A stretch of DNA of 64,000 bases from Microbulbifer sp. Q7 (GTDB lineage: Bacteria > Pseudomonadota > Gammaproteobacteria > Pseudomonadales > Cellvibrionaceae). Each line of letters opens with the position of its first letter. Position 1 is the stretch's first letter. The notes below the pieces were generated by a model. That model saw only the letters and a program-made list of their open reading frames with translations, had not been told where the DNA came from and did not search any database. Below, piece after piece: positions 15,549 through 25,113 of the stretch. The stretch is taken from positions 2,388,501 to 2,452,500 of the forward strand of contig NZ_LROY01000002.1 in NCBI RefSeq assembly GCF_001639145.1. The letters run 5' to 3'. The translations under genes were made by a program, and so were the position numbers.

Positions 15549-17528
15549 ATGCTTATGACAGACCACAAACCATCCGATCGTTCACCACATTCGCCGCAAT
15601 CGCCACAATCACCATGCAGCCCCGAACGACGCACCCTGTTCAAAGCAATCGGCGCAGTCACCGCGGCCACCGCCGGTGCCACGCTGTTGCCCGGCTGCAC
15701 GCGGAAAACCGCGTCAGGCGCGCAAGAGAACCTGGGCTTCGCCGAAATACCACACCGCCTTGATTTCACCCACCATGTGCCGCAGGGCTACGTAGCCGAC
15801 CGGGTATTGAGCTGGGGAGACCCGCTGGATGCATTTGGCGGAGATTTTATTCCGGAGAAATTGGACGCCCGGGAACAGGCACGTCGCTTTGGCTACAACA
15901 ATGATTTCATTGCCTTTATGCCCCTGGCCGAAAATGCCGGACCCGGCGAGGGCGACAAGCACTGCCTGAGCCGCAACAGCGAGCGCGGCCTGTTGTGCGT
16001 CAATCACGAATACACCCAGCCGCACCTGATGTTCAGTGGCTACAGCGAAGACAGCGCCCATCGCGGCACTCGAGACGAGCATGTGGCCATCGAGCAACAG
16101 GCGTGTGGTCACACGGTTGTGGAAGTGGAAAAAACCGGGCACGGCTGGCAGCCGATACCGGGCAGCCCCTACAACCGTCGCCTGTCGCTCACCACGCCGA
16201 TGACGATCGTCGGTCCCGCCGCCGGCGACCGCCGCCTGCAGACCGGTGCCGACCCCAGTGGCACACGGGTATTCGGTACTGTGGGTAACTGCGCCGGAGG
16301 CAAGACACCCTGGGGCACGGTGCTGATTGCGGAGGAAGGTTTTGGCGGCGCGTTTCAGGGGGATCCGGACAATGTGGCGGATGAAACCGAAGCCCGCAAT
16401 CACCATGCCTTTGGCATTTCGCCCGGCAACCGCAACTGGGGCGATTTCGATCAGCGCTTCGACATCACCGTGGAGCCCAACGAACCCAACCGGTTTGGCT
16501 GGATGGTGGAATACGACCCTTACGACCCGCAATCCGAGCCACGCAAGCTCACCGCCCTCGGACGCTTCGAGCACGAGGGCTTCACCCTGGTGAGCAAGCC
16601 GGGACAGCCGGTTGTCGCCTACGGCGGCGACGACGATGAACACCAGTTTGTCTACCGCTTTGTATCGCACGATATTTACCGCCCGGGGAACAACCGGCAC
16701 AACCGCACCCTGTTGCGCGAGGGCACCCTGTACGCCGCGCAGTTTTCCGAAGGCGGCAGCGGACGCTGGTTACCGCTGGTACACGGCCAGGGGCCGCTCA
16801 CTGGAGAGAACGGATTTCACAATCAGGCAGACGTGCTGGTGGATGCCCGCCGCGCGGCTAAACTGCTGGGCGCGACGCCGATGGATCGTCCGGAGGATGT
16901 GGAAACCAATCCGGTCAATGACTGCACCTATGTGATGCTGACCAAAAACAAGCAGCGCAAACCGGAGGACGTCAACGCGGCCAATCCCCGCGCGCGCAAT
17001 ACCGCGGGCCACGTACTGGAAATCGTGCCGCCGGGTCGCAACGGCGCCCGCGATCATGTCAGTGACACCTTTCGCTGGAATACCTTTTTACTCGGTGGTA
17101 ATCCCAATGCGGAAGACCCGGCGGAGCGCGGCGCTTACGGCCAGTCGCAGCGCGGCACGATTTCGCCCCACGGCTGGTTTGCCAACCCGGACAATGTAGC
17201 CTTCGACCAGCGCGGCAATATGTGGATTGCCACCGATGGCTGCGAGCGCTTCGGCTTTCACGACGGACTGTGGGCGATGGCCACCGAGGGAGAGCAGCGC
17301 GCGGCCCCCAAACACTTCTTTGGTTGCCCCGAAGGCGGAGAGCTGTGCGGCCCGGAATTCACCCCGGACGGCAACACCCTGTTTGTCTCGGTACAGCACC
17401 CGGCGGACGCAGACAACTCAACGTTTGACAGCCCGCTGCACCGTTGGCCGGACAACGACCCACGGCTGCCGCCACGGCCATCGGTATTGGCCATCCGTCG
17501 TACCGATGGCGGCGCCGTGGGTAGTTAA
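15549..17528 (+). CDS. PhoX-family alkaline phosphatase (DUF839)
   Basis: A 659-residue protein; a second ATG at 15555 is an equally good start. A twin-arginine signal, ERRTLFKAIGAVTAATAG, precedes a cysteine (LLPGCT) that could be lipidated, so Tat export is likely. The mature part carries PhoX-family segments: NNDFIAFMPL, GLLCVNHEYTQPHLMF, TPWGTVLIAEEGFGG, GWMVEYDPYDP, YGGDDDEHQFVYRFVS, PDNVAFDQRGNMWIATDG and GPEFTPDGNTLFVSVQHP. PhoX enzymes are calcium- and iron-dependent phosphomonoesterases induced by phosphate starvation. It is divergent from the phytase operon. Confidence 0.88.
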   Translation: MLMTDHKPSDRSPHSPQSPQSPCSPERRTLFKAIGAVTAATAGATLLPGCTRKTASGAQENLGFAEIPHRLDFTHHVPQGYVADRVLSWGDPLDAFGGDFIPEKLDAREQARRFGYNNDFIAFMPLAENAGPGEGDKHCLSRNSERGLLCVNHEYTQPHLMFSGYSEDSAHRGTRDEHVAIEQQACGHTVVEVEKTGHGWQPIPGSPYNRRLSLTTPMTIVGPAAGDRRLQTGADPSGTRVFGTVGNCAGGKTPWGTVLIAEEGFGGAFQGDPDNVADETEARNHHAFGISPGNRNWGDFDQRFDITVEPNEPNRFGWMVEYDPYDPQSEPRKLTALGRFEHEGFTLVSKPGQPVVAYGGDDDEHQFVYRFVSHDIYRPGNNRHNRTLLREGTLYAAQFSEGGSGRWLPLVHGQGPLTGENGFHNQADVLVDARRAAKLLGATPMDRPEDVETNPVNDCTYVMLTKNKQRKPEDVNAANPRARNTAGHVLEIVPPGRNGARDHVSDTFRWNTFLLGGNPNAEDPAERGAYGQSQRGTISPHGWFANPDNVAFDQRGNMWIATDGCERFGFHDGLWAMATEGEQRAAPKHFFGCPEGGELCGPEFTPDGNTLFVSVQHPADADNSTFDSPLHRWPDNDPRLPPRPSVLAIRRTDGGAVGS

Positions 17529-17573
17529 GTCGTTGGGCCGGATAGAAATGTCTTGCGGTAGTGGCTACCAGCC

Positions 17574-18197
17574 TCACCAGGACTTGAGCCATCGACGGAC
17601 CGAATCTCTGCGCCACGCCAATAAAATAATCGCCACACCAAAGTAAACCGCGGGCTCTATCCAGCCGCTTTTCACCGACCACCAGAAATGCCAGCAGGCG
17701 AGCAGTACCACGATATACAGCAGCCCGTGCAACTTCTTCCAGTTGCGCCCCATTTTTTTGAGCAAGGCGGGAAATGAGGTGATTGCCAGAGCCAGCAGCA
17801 TCAGCCAGGCGGAAAAACCCAGCAGTATATAAGTGCGCTTTACCAGCTCACCGCCGATCAGCGACCAGTCGAGACCGAGATCCAGCGCCAGCCAGGTAAG
17901 AAAATGCAGCGTGGCCCAGGCGAAGCACCAGAGCCCCAGTGGCCTACGCAGACGGTTTAGCTGGCCAAAGTGCAGCGACTTTGCCAGGGGAGAGACCAGC
18001 AGGGTAAGCAGCAGCAGACGGATGGCACCCATGCCGAGGTAATGAATCAGCTCCTTCACCGGGTCGCCGCCGAGGCGCCCCTGACTGATCGCCACGAACA
18101 GCCACAGCAGGGGCAGCAGCGCCCCGAGGTGCACGCCTATCTGTAAGGTGGTCGCCAGTGGTTTGCGCCAGCCGGCGCCCGGTACTGAGCGGGTCAT
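17574..18197 (-). CDS. msrQ: protein-methionine-sulfoxide reductase heme-binding subunit MsrQ
   Basis: A 207-residue integral membrane protein with about six helices. It contains the ferric-reductase-like MGAIRLLLLTLLVSPL, RRPLGLWCFAWATLHFLTWL, and LHGLLYIVVLLACWHFWW, whose histidines ligate heme. It passes electrons from the quinone pool or flavin reductase to MsrP. Start and msrP stop overlap by one base (TGATG), so the two are coupled. Confidence 0.95.
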   Translation of the reverse strand: MTRSVPGAGWRKPLATTLQIGVHLGALLPLLWLFVAISQGRLGGDPVKELIHYLGMGAIRLLLLTLLVSPLAKSLHFGQLNRLRRPLGLWCFAWATLHFLTWLALDLGLDWSLIGGELVKRTYILLGFSAWLMLLALAITSFPALLKKMGRNWKKLHGLLYIVVLLACWHFWWSVKSGWIEPAVYFGVAIILLAWRRDSVRRWLKSW

Positions 18198-19198
18198 CAG
18201 TAAAACTTTTTCAGGTTCATTCCCGAGTACAGGCCGGCGACCTCTTCACCGTAGCCATTGAATGGCAGGGTTGGCTGACGCTTCACCGAAAACAGACCGC
18301 CGGGGCCGATAAAGCGCTCGCTGGCCTGGGACCAGCGCGGGTGATCCACGGCGGGGTTTACATTGGCATAAAAGCCGTATTCCTGGGGCGCCAGCTTGTT
18401 CCAGCTGGTGGGCGGCATGCGCTCCACCAGCTTGATTTTGACGATGGACTTGATGCCCTTGAAGCCGTATTTCCACGGCACCACAAGACGAATGGGCGCG
18501 CCATTCTGGGGGGGCAGGGTTTTGCCATACAGCCCCACAGAAAGAATGGTCAGCGGATGCATCGCCTCGTCCATACGCAACCCCTCAACATAGGGATAAT
18601 CCACGCCGCCCCCCACATAGCGATTGCGCTGGCCCGGCATTTGTTCCGGATCGTACAGGGTTTCAAATGCCACGTATTTGGCGCGGCTTGTGGGGGCGAA
18701 CCGCTGCAGGAACTTGCCCAACTCAAACCCCACCCAAGGGATCACCATGGACCAGGCCTCGACACAGCGCATGCGATAGATGCGCTCTTCCAGCCCGATC
18801 TCATTCATCAGTTTCCATACGTCTACGGTGGCGGGCTTTTCAACCTCACCCTCGACGCGCAGGGTCCAGGGTTCTGTTTTCAGGTGCTGGCTGTTTTCCG
18901 CCGGGTCCGTTTTGCCGGTGCCAAACTCGTAAAAATTGTTGTAGGTAATTACCTTGGGTTCCGGCGTCAGGATCAGCTCCGGCGCCGGTTTGTCCGCGGT
19001 AAACGTCAACGGCTTGCGCGGTGCTGCCTGCCGGGACTCCCCGCCAAGCAGGTCCAGGGCGTGAGCGTGACGCGCCAGCAGCAGGCTGCCAATGCCGGCA
19101 CCCAGCCCGGCCAGGACACGGCGACGGGAGACATACGCCGTTTCAGGGGTGATGTGCGCTTCGCGCAGCGTGTGCGACTTGGGTGACTTGATCAGCAC
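18197..19198 (-). CDS. msrP: protein-methionine-sulfoxide reductase catalytic subunit MsrP
   Basis: A 333-residue protein, like E. coli MsrP (334). The GTG at 19198 is chosen because GGAG lies 7 bp upstream. The Tat signal is [20 protein letters not shown]. The molybdopterin domain has [10 protein letters not shown] and [17 protein letters not shown], whose Cys ligates Mo, then [20 protein letters not shown]. It repairs oxidised methionines in periplasmic proteins with MsrQ. Confidence 0.96.
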   Translation of the reverse strand: MLIKSPKSHTLREAHITPETAYVSRRRVLAGLGAGIGSLLLARHAHALDLLGGESRQAAPRKPLTFTADKPAPELILTPEPKVITYNNFYEFGTGKTDPAENSQHLKTEPWTLRVEGEVEKPATVDVWKLMNEIGLEERIYRMRCVEAWSMVIPWVGFELGKFLQRFAPTSRAKYVAFETLYDPEQMPGQRNRYVGGGVDYPYVEGLRMDEAMHPLTILSVGLYGKTLPPQNGAPIRLVVPWKYGFKGIKSIVKIKLVERMPPTSWNKLAPQEYGFYANVNPAVDHPRWSQASERFIGPGGLFSVKRQPTLPFNGYGEEVAGLYSGMNLKKFY

Positions 19199-19569
19199 GT
19201 GTTCTCTCCAGACGGGGGGTATAGCATTTATAGTCGCGGAAACCGGACCAGACTTACACTTGCTACGGCCGCGCGGTGTATTTGGTTTCGCGCATCGCAC
19301 ATCGTAAAGCCCACATCGCTGGATTATTCATGGCGAGGGCACGCGCGACGCTCGCCGGATACTAGCCCGGCAAGACGCTAACTGGCGGTTCTAAGAACCT
19401 TTCTAGATAGGTTCGTTCACGATTATTGCCAATTGTAATGGGGAACATTTTTCTTGGTGGGATCGGCATTCGCAGGCTAATGTTTTAACTCCACCGCCAC
19501 TTCTTCGTGAAGCAGTGGTCCCTGGCCCAACACGGCCAACCCCCCAACTGGCCTAGTGAGGTAGCGAAC
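19199..19569. other. 371-bp gap between msrP and the small membrane protein gene
   Basis: Only small palindromes are seen, such as GGTTCTAAGAACC around 19386-19398. It should carry the promoters of the divergent msrPQ operon and the 19570 gene, but no clear promoter could be assigned. Confidence 0.5.
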
Positions 19570-19716
19570 ATGCTTGAGACAATCATTGTCATTCTCGTCG
19601 TGCTCTGGCTGCTAGGGCTCGTGAGCTCTTACACCATGGGTGGCTTTCTGCACGTATTGCTGGTGATTGCGGTAATACTGCTGATTGTGCGCCTGGTACG
19701 GGGCCGCGGACCATAG
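19570..19716 (+). CDS. Lmo0937-family small membrane protein
   Basis: A 48-residue protein starting at the ATG at 19570. It is almost wholly hydrophobic, with two membrane helices joined by SSYTMGGF: LETIIVILVVLWLLGLVSSY and FLHVLLVIAVILLIVRLV, ending in RGRGP. It closely resembles the Lmo0937 family of unknown function. A strong terminator follows 34 bp after the stop. Confidence 0.85.
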   Translation: MLETIIVILVVLWLLGLVSSYTMGGFLHVLLVIAVILLIVRLVRGRGP

Positions 19717-19750
19717 CGATATGCCGCACCCCGGAACCCGGGGTACCCTG

Positions 19751-19778
19751 AAAAACGCCGGACTGCCGGCGTTTTTTT
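19751..19778. terminator. bidirectional Rho-independent terminator
   Basis: AAAAACGCCGG and CCGGCGTTTTT form an 11-bp stem around ACTG, with a T-run after it on the plus strand and A-run before it. It lies between the convergent Lmo0937-like and MarC-like genes and can serve both. Confidence 0.92.
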
Positions 19779-19839
19779 ATGCGCGATCGGGAACCGGCAG
19801 GCGCGATCCAATCACGATGAGCGCAATGAAAAAGTGTTG

Positions 19840-20448
19840 TCAGGTCATAAAAAACTGCTGCAGCCCTACGAGCACATTGGTGGTTGCTACGGAAGCGAGA
19901 ATCAGCCCCATAACCCGGCTGACGATACTGGCACCGGCGTCGCCAATCCAGCGGTGAATCCAGTTGGCAGTCAGCAATAGCGCCAAAACGATCCCCAGCA
20001 CCGCGAGCATGGCGGTGGCGGTATTCACCTGGTGAATCGGATCAAACCGGTGGTTGTCGGTGAGCACCACCGCCGCCAGCATGGCGCCGGGGGAAGCGAT
20101 CGACGGCACCGCCAAGGGAAAAATGGCGGTCTCATGCCCGCCGCGAATAATCTCCACCTCGTGCTCGGGTTTGCCTTCGCCAAAGATCATGGTGAGCGCG
20201 AACAGGAACAGCACAATCCCGCCCGCCACCTGGAAGGCAGAGAGCGGCACCCCGATGGCCTCGAGCAGATACTGCCCCGCCAGCAGGAACAGCATCAGAA
20301 TCACGGTGGCAACGATCACCGCCAGAAATGCAATCTTGCGCCGCTGCCATTCGCTGTGGCGGCTGGTCACCGCAATGAACACCGGCAGGGTGCCCACCGG
20401 GTCAATCACCGCAAAGAAAAAGACAAAGCTACTGATCCAATCGTTCAA
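19840..20448 (-). CDS. MarC/NAAT-family inner membrane protein
   Basis: A 202-residue protein with six predicted helices. UPF0056 signatures are FFAVIDPVGTLPVFIAVT at the N-terminus, LLAGQYLLEAIGVPLSAFQVAGGIVLFLFALTM in the middle, FPLAVPSIASPGAM, and a C-terminal VSRVMGLILASVATTNVLVGLQ. The family is annotated as MarC or small neutral amino acid transporter; the substrate is uncertain. It is divergent from aceK with about 70 bp between starts. Confidence 0.92.
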   Translation of the reverse strand: MNDWISSFVFFFAVIDPVGTLPVFIAVTSRHSEWQRRKIAFLAVIVATVILMLFLLAGQYLLEAIGVPLSAFQVAGGIVLFLFALTMIFGEGKPEHEVEIIRGGHETAIFPLAVPSIASPGAMLAAVVLTDNHRFDPIHQVNTATAMLAVLGIVLALLLTANWIHRWIGDAGASIVSRVMGLILASVATTNVLVGLQQFFMT

Positions 20449-20516
20449 TGGGTAACCTGTAAGCCCGTGCTAGTATCGGCAATATGCAAGGAGAGGAATC
20501 CACAAGAGTCTAGTGC

Positions 20517-22328
20517 ATGACAAACCATTCCCCGACGGCCCGGCGTATCGCAAAAACAATTCTCAATGGCTTTGATGCCTATTTTGCCGATTTCCAGAAC
20601 ATTACCCTCGGTGCCAAGGCGCGCTTTGAAACCGCCGCCTGGGCAGCGGTGCGCGAAACCAACAAGGAGCGCATCGACCTGTACAAGGTCAAGGTCAACC
20701 AGGTGCTGAAGCTGGTGCACTCGGTGACCAGCAAGGATACGACCCAGCTGGAGCTGTGGGGGCAGGCCAAGGCCACCTACGCACAATTGATCGCCAACAA
20801 CAATAATTACGAAATTGCCGAGACATTTTTCAATTCGGTGTTCTGCAGCCAGTTCCAGCACGCACATATTCACGATAGCCACATTTTTGTGAAGTCCTCT
20901 CGCGCACTGGACGACAAACCCCTGCGAGATTACAGCATCTACATCAGCTACAGCGGTCGCGATGGGCTGGCGGCGATGATCGAAGACATCCTCGCCGACT
21001 ACAGCTTTTCCATCCCCTGGGAAGATATGGCGCGGGATGTAGCCAATATCTGCACAAGCCTCCGCGAAGGTCCACTGGCCGACAAACTGACCGAGGAAGA
21101 CGACGAGCAGCGGCTGCGGGTGGATATGCTGGAATCGGTTTTTTATCGCAACAAGGCCGCCTACCTGGTGGGACGCCTTATGTTCGCCGGGGAGGTCATT
21201 CCGCTGATCCTGCCCTGCCTCAACAATGGCCGCGGCAACATTTTTGTGGATACGCTGATCCACGACAACGATTCCGCCAGCATCATTTTCAGTTTTACGC
21301 GCTCCTACTTTATGGTGGATGCGCCCATCCCTTCGCGGTTCGTGCGCTTCCTTTCCACCATCATGCCGCTGAAGGAAAAATCCGAGCTGTACAATTCCAT
21401 CGGCTTCCACAAGCACGGCAAAACCGAGTTCTATCGCCATATTCTGGCGCACATGAAGGTGAGTAACGACAAATTCATCATTGCACCCGGGATCAAGGGC
21501 ATGGTGATGAGCGTGTTTACCCTCCCCTCCTACCCGGTGGTATTCAAGGTCATCAAGGACAAGTTCGATAACCCCAAGACAGTCACCGAAGAAATCGTCC
21601 GGGAAAAGTACAAATTTGTATCCCGTGCCGACCGGGTTGGGCGCATGGCCGATACCCAGGAGTACACCAACTTCATTTTTTACCGCAACCGCTTCAGTGA
21701 CGAGCTGTTGCACGAGCTACAGACGCTGGCGCCTTCCAAGCTCCACATGGATGACAAATGGGTCATCATCAAGCACCTGTATGTGGAGCGGCGCATGGAG
21801 CCCCTCAACCTGTATCTGGACCAGGCGGATGAGCAGCAGACCATCGATGCCATGGAAGAGTACGGCAACGCCATCAAACAGCTGGCCGCGGCGGATATCT
21901 TTCCCGGCGATATGCTGCTGAAGAACTTCGGCGTCACGCGCCACGGCCGCGTGGTGTTTTACGATTACGATGAACTCTGCCCGCTCACCGAATGCAATTT
22001 TCGCAAGATTCCCGAGCCCCGTACGGCAGAGCAGGAACTGGCCGACCGCCCCTGGTATACGGTAGCGGAGGCGGATGTCTTCCCGGAGGAGTTCCGCCTG
22101 TTTTTCTCCGGCAACCCGGTGGCCCGCAACGCCTTTGAAGCCCAGCACAGCGACCTTTACGACTACCGCTACTGGCAACGCCTGCAGGAACGGATTCGCG
22201 CAGGCCGCGTGGAGAGCACCTTCCCCTACCGCCGCAAGGTGCGTTTTCACCGCATTCCCATCAAACGCGGGCACACGCAAAGGCCGCCCGGGGGCAACGA
22301 GGGCGGCACGCCTGCTGCCGGCAGCTAA
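20517..22328 (+). CDS. aceK: isocitrate dehydrogenase kinase/phosphatase
   Basis: At 603 residues it is slightly longer than E. coli AceK (578), with a basic tail after residue 580. Family segments include YISYSGRDGLAAMIEDILADYSF, GFHKHGKTEFYRHILAHM, the ATP-binding GMVMSVFTLPSYPVVFKVIKDKF, ERRMEPLNLYL and NFGVTRHGRVVFYDYDELCP, with the DYDE metal ligands. It switches isocitrate dehydrogenase between active and phosphorylated forms at the glyoxylate branch point. No aceA or aceB is adjacent. Confidence 0.97.
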   Translation: MTNHSPTARRIAKTILNGFDAYFADFQNITLGAKARFETAAWAAVRETNKERIDLYKVKVNQVLKLVHSVTSKDTTQLELWGQAKATYAQLIANNNNYEIAETFFNSVFCSQFQHAHIHDSHIFVKSSRALDDKPLRDYSIYISYSGRDGLAAMIEDILADYSFSIPWEDMARDVANICTSLREGPLADKLTEEDDEQRLRVDMLESVFYRNKAAYLVGRLMFAGEVIPLILPCLNNGRGNIFVDTLIHDNDSASIIFSFTRSYFMVDAPIPSRFVRFLSTIMPLKEKSELYNSIGFHKHGKTEFYRHILAHMKVSNDKFIIAPGIKGMVMSVFTLPSYPVVFKVIKDKFDNPKTVTEEIVREKYKFVSRADRVGRMADTQEYTNFIFYRNRFSDELLHELQTLAPSKLHMDDKWVIIKHLYVERRMEPLNLYLDQADEQQTIDAMEEYGNAIKQLAAADIFPGDMLLKNFGVTRHGRVVFYDYDELCPLTECNFRKIPEPRTAEQELADRPWYTVAEADVFPEEFRLFFSGNPVARNAFEAQHSDLYDYRYWQRLQERIRAGRVESTFPYRRKVRFHRIPIKRGHTQRPPGGNEGGTPAAGS

Positions 22329-22376
22329 TCACCGGCTATAGTTACAAGAGCGGTTTGGTACCGATGGAGGTAAGAA

Positions 22377-22886
22377 GTGCGGTATTTCGGCTGTGGCGCC
22401 CTGAGCGTCGTCGTGACGATGTGGAGCCTGTCCCTGAGTGGCTGCGGCTACCTGCCCAGTGAAATGGATGCAGGAGCCAAAACCAGCAAGTCACCAGAAC
22501 CGGGGGCCGCCGCGGGTGTTGTTGTACACACCGCCAACTGCGAAACCCGCGCCAAGGGCTTCAAGCTGCTCAACTTTGACGACCTTTATACGGTCACCGG
22601 GGACCCCCGCGAGCCGTTCCGCCCCGCGCAGAACCTGCCGGATACATACGACGTGCAAGCCTACCTGTGGGGCTACGACAATTGCCTGCAAAAAGGCAAC
22701 TGCCAGCACGGCGACCACTACTGGATGATCAAACGCGGGCCGGAAGACGATTTTTCCACCTGGGTGGTCACACCGCAGTTCCCCCGCATTACCATCGAAT
22801 CCCGCTGCAAGGACCAGCTGAAAATCGGCAAGCGCTATCGGCTGTCCATCAAAAACGGCAAGCTGGTCGGGCTCAGCCGAAACTGA
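22377..22886 (+). CDS. hypothetical lipoprotein
   Basis: A 169-residue protein with a GTG start at 22377 preceded by GGAGG. The signal peptide ends in LSGC, a lipobox with Cys near residue 23. The mature part has six further cysteines or so (CETRAKG, YDNCLQKGNCQHGDHYW, SRCKDQ), suggesting disulfides in the periplasm. I do not recognise a family. It converges with ppk1, the two stops being 5 bp apart. Confidence 0.8.
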   Translation: MRYFGCGALSVVVTMWSLSLSGCGYLPSEMDAGAKTSKSPEPGAAAGVVVHTANCETRAKGFKLLNFDDLYTVTGDPREPFRPAQNLPDTYDVQAYLWGYDNCLQKGNCQHGDHYWMIKRGPEDDFSTWVVTPQFPRITIESRCKDQLKIGKRYRLSIKNGKLVGLSRN

Positions 22887-22891
22887 GCGCC

Positions 22892-24961
22892 TCACACGTC
22901 TGCTTTTTTCAGGTATCGGTAAATCGCATCCTGCGAACGCACGCTGCGCTTCGCTTTTGAATTGGCGATGCGGCTGTTGCTCTGGTCCGCATCCAGTACC
23001 CGCGCTTTCTGGTTGTCCTGCCACTGCAGCTCGAGAATATCCAGCACGGTTTTCCGGTGCGCTGCGCACAACAGAGGAAAAGTGACTTCCACCCGGTGGT
23101 CCAGGTTCCGGGTCATCAGGTCTGCCGATGACAGATACACCTGGGTATCCCCACCGTTGTGAAAGGCATAGACCCGCGCGTGCTCCAGGTATTTATCCAC
23201 CAGGCTCAACACCTGGATGTTGTCAGACAGCCCCCGGGTCTGGCACAGCAGGGCGCACATACTGCGCACAATGATTCTCACACGCACCCCCGCCGCATCG
23301 GCGCGGTACAGGTGCTCGATCACCTCAGAATCCACCAGGTTATTGCACTTGATAATAATTTCCGCGGGCTCACCCGCTACGGCCGCGGTAATCTCCCGCT
23401 CGATACACGCCAGAATATTGGGCCGGTTGCTATGGGGCGACATCCACACGTGGTGATAGTCCGGCTGTAAATGTGGCTGCTTGATGAAATCGAATACCCG
23501 GTAGGCATCTTCACCCAGCTTGTCATCGCTCGTCAGCAGGCTGAAGTCGCAGTAAAAACGCGCGGTGCTCTCGTTAAAATTACCGGTGCCAAAGTGGCTG
23601 TAATAGCGATCGCGCCCGCCCTCTTCACGCAGGATAGAAATCAGCTTGCAGTGCACCTTCAGGCCCGGCACCCCATAAATGACCTCGACGCCCGCATCGC
23701 TCAATTCGTTGGACCAGTGAATGTTGGCCTGCTCATCAAACCGCGCCTGCAGTTCCACCACCGCCGTGACCTGCTTCTGGTTGCGCACCGCATTGACCAG
23801 CGCCGCTACCACGCGCGAATTCTGCGCAACCCGGTACAGGTTGATACGGATTTCCCGCACCCTGGGGTCGATGGCCGCAGACGCCAGTAACTTGGTGATG
23901 ACACGGAAGTCGTGGTACGGGTAATAGCACAGCCTGTCGCCCTCACGCAGCCAGTCAAAAATGTTGGCACTATCCGGAAGTGTGGGCAGTGGTTTGATCT
24001 TGCGGTAGGTGTGCTGCCGACTGTCGGCCGGGAAACGCATGAAATCCTTGGAGTTGTGGTAGCGCCCCCCGGGCGTATAGCTGTCGTAGCGCCCCATTTT
24101 CAGCTTTTTCTTGATCAGCTGCAGCAGTACTTCCGGCATGGTGGAGTCGTAAACCAGGCGTACCGGCTCTGCCTGCCTGCGCTTCTTCAGGGACTTCGCC
24201 ACCCGATCGACAATATTCTGGGTAACGTGCTCACCCAGCTCGAGCTCTGCATCCCGACTGATTTTGAACGTATAAGCGGCGGCCTTGTCGATCGGCAGCA
24301 CATAGCGGAACACATCCACCAGACACGCGCGGATCACATTATCGAGGACGATATACACCTTCTCGCGGTGCTTGTCCCGATGCGGGATGGCCACGAAGCG
24401 CGGCAGGATATCCGTAGGCAACTCCAGTCCGGCAAAGCGCAGACTGCCGTCTTCCAGCTCCAGATAGATCCCGAAGTAAATACTCGCTTCATTCAGCAGC
24501 GGCATGGTATCCCGGTCATCGATGAAAAACGGCTCCAGCTCCGGCAACACCTCGCGGTGGAAATATTCCTCTACATAGGCGCGCTGATTGTCGGTAAGCT
24601 GGCGTTCGTTGATCACATGAATGTCGTTTCGGCCCAGGTCTTCCAGCACCTTGTTGTAGGCATTGCCAAAGCGCGCCTGCAGGCGCAGCACCTTTTCATT
24701 GATCTGCCCCAGCAGGTCGGAGAATTGGTCTTTCCTCTTGCTGCCCTTGGTGAACGTGGCCAGTCGGCGAACATCGGCCACCCGCACCCGGTAAAACTCA
24801 TCGAGATTGTTGGAGAAGATGCCAAGAAAGCGTACCCGCTCAATAATGGGCACGCTGTCGTCTTCAACTTCCTGCAGGACACGGGCGTTGAAGGAGAGCC
24901 AGCTGAGCTCCTTGGGGTACAGGGGAATGTCGTTTGCCATACTCTCTACTGCATTCTCCAT
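22892..24961 (-). CDS. ppk1: polyphosphate kinase 1
   Basis: The ATG at 24961 gives 689 residues, matching E. coli PPK (688); an ATG at 24940 is an alternative, and the open frame upstream is not homologous. Signatures are LYPKELSWLSFNARVLQE, FRYVLPIDKAAAYTFKISRDAELEL, FPYHDFRVITKLLASAA-like HDF, RINLYRVAQNSRVVAAL, GLKVHCKLISI with an autophosphorylated His, and HFGTGNFNESTARFY. It makes polyphosphate from ATP reversibly. It is divergent from ppx. Confidence 0.97.
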   Translation of the reverse strand: MENAVESMANDIPLYPKELSWLSFNARVLQEVEDDSVPIIERVRFLGIFSNNLDEFYRVRVADVRRLATFTKGSKRKDQFSDLLGQINEKVLRLQARFGNAYNKVLEDLGRNDIHVINERQLTDNQRAYVEEYFHREVLPELEPFFIDDRDTMPLLNEASIYFGIYLELEDGSLRFAGLELPTDILPRFVAIPHRDKHREKVYIVLDNVIRACLVDVFRYVLPIDKAAAYTFKISRDAELELGEHVTQNIVDRVAKSLKKRRQAEPVRLVYDSTMPEVLLQLIKKKLKMGRYDSYTPGGRYHNSKDFMRFPADSRQHTYRKIKPLPTLPDSANIFDWLREGDRLCYYPYHDFRVITKLLASAAIDPRVREIRINLYRVAQNSRVVAALVNAVRNQKQVTAVVELQARFDEQANIHWSNELSDAGVEVIYGVPGLKVHCKLISILREEGGRDRYYSHFGTGNFNESTARFYCDFSLLTSDDKLGEDAYRVFDFIKQPHLQPDYHHVWMSPHSNRPNILACIEREITAAVAGEPAEIIIKCNNLVDSEVIEHLYRADAAGVRVRIIVRSMCALLCQTRGLSDNIQVLSLVDKYLEHARVYAFHNGGDTQVYLSSADLMTRNLDHRVEVTFPLLCAAHRKTVLDILELQWQDNQKARVLDADQSNSRIANSKAKRSVRSQDAIYRYLKKADV

Positions 24962-25113
24962 GGAAAGGGATTCCGCGCGATTCACGCCGTGGTGGCAGTT
25001 GCCTGCTGGCAGAGCATGTCGCCGCTTGCGAAGGCATCGGTGCTTTAGAAAGCCATAGGTGATGACTGCATAGTTTGCTACATTTTTGTTACGAGAATTT
25101 GACAACCATAACC

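Noticed and set aside
25060..25100. Weak PHO-box-like sequence in the ppk1-ppx gap
   Set aside because: It matches about 10 of 18 positions, which is not above chance in an AT-rich stretch.
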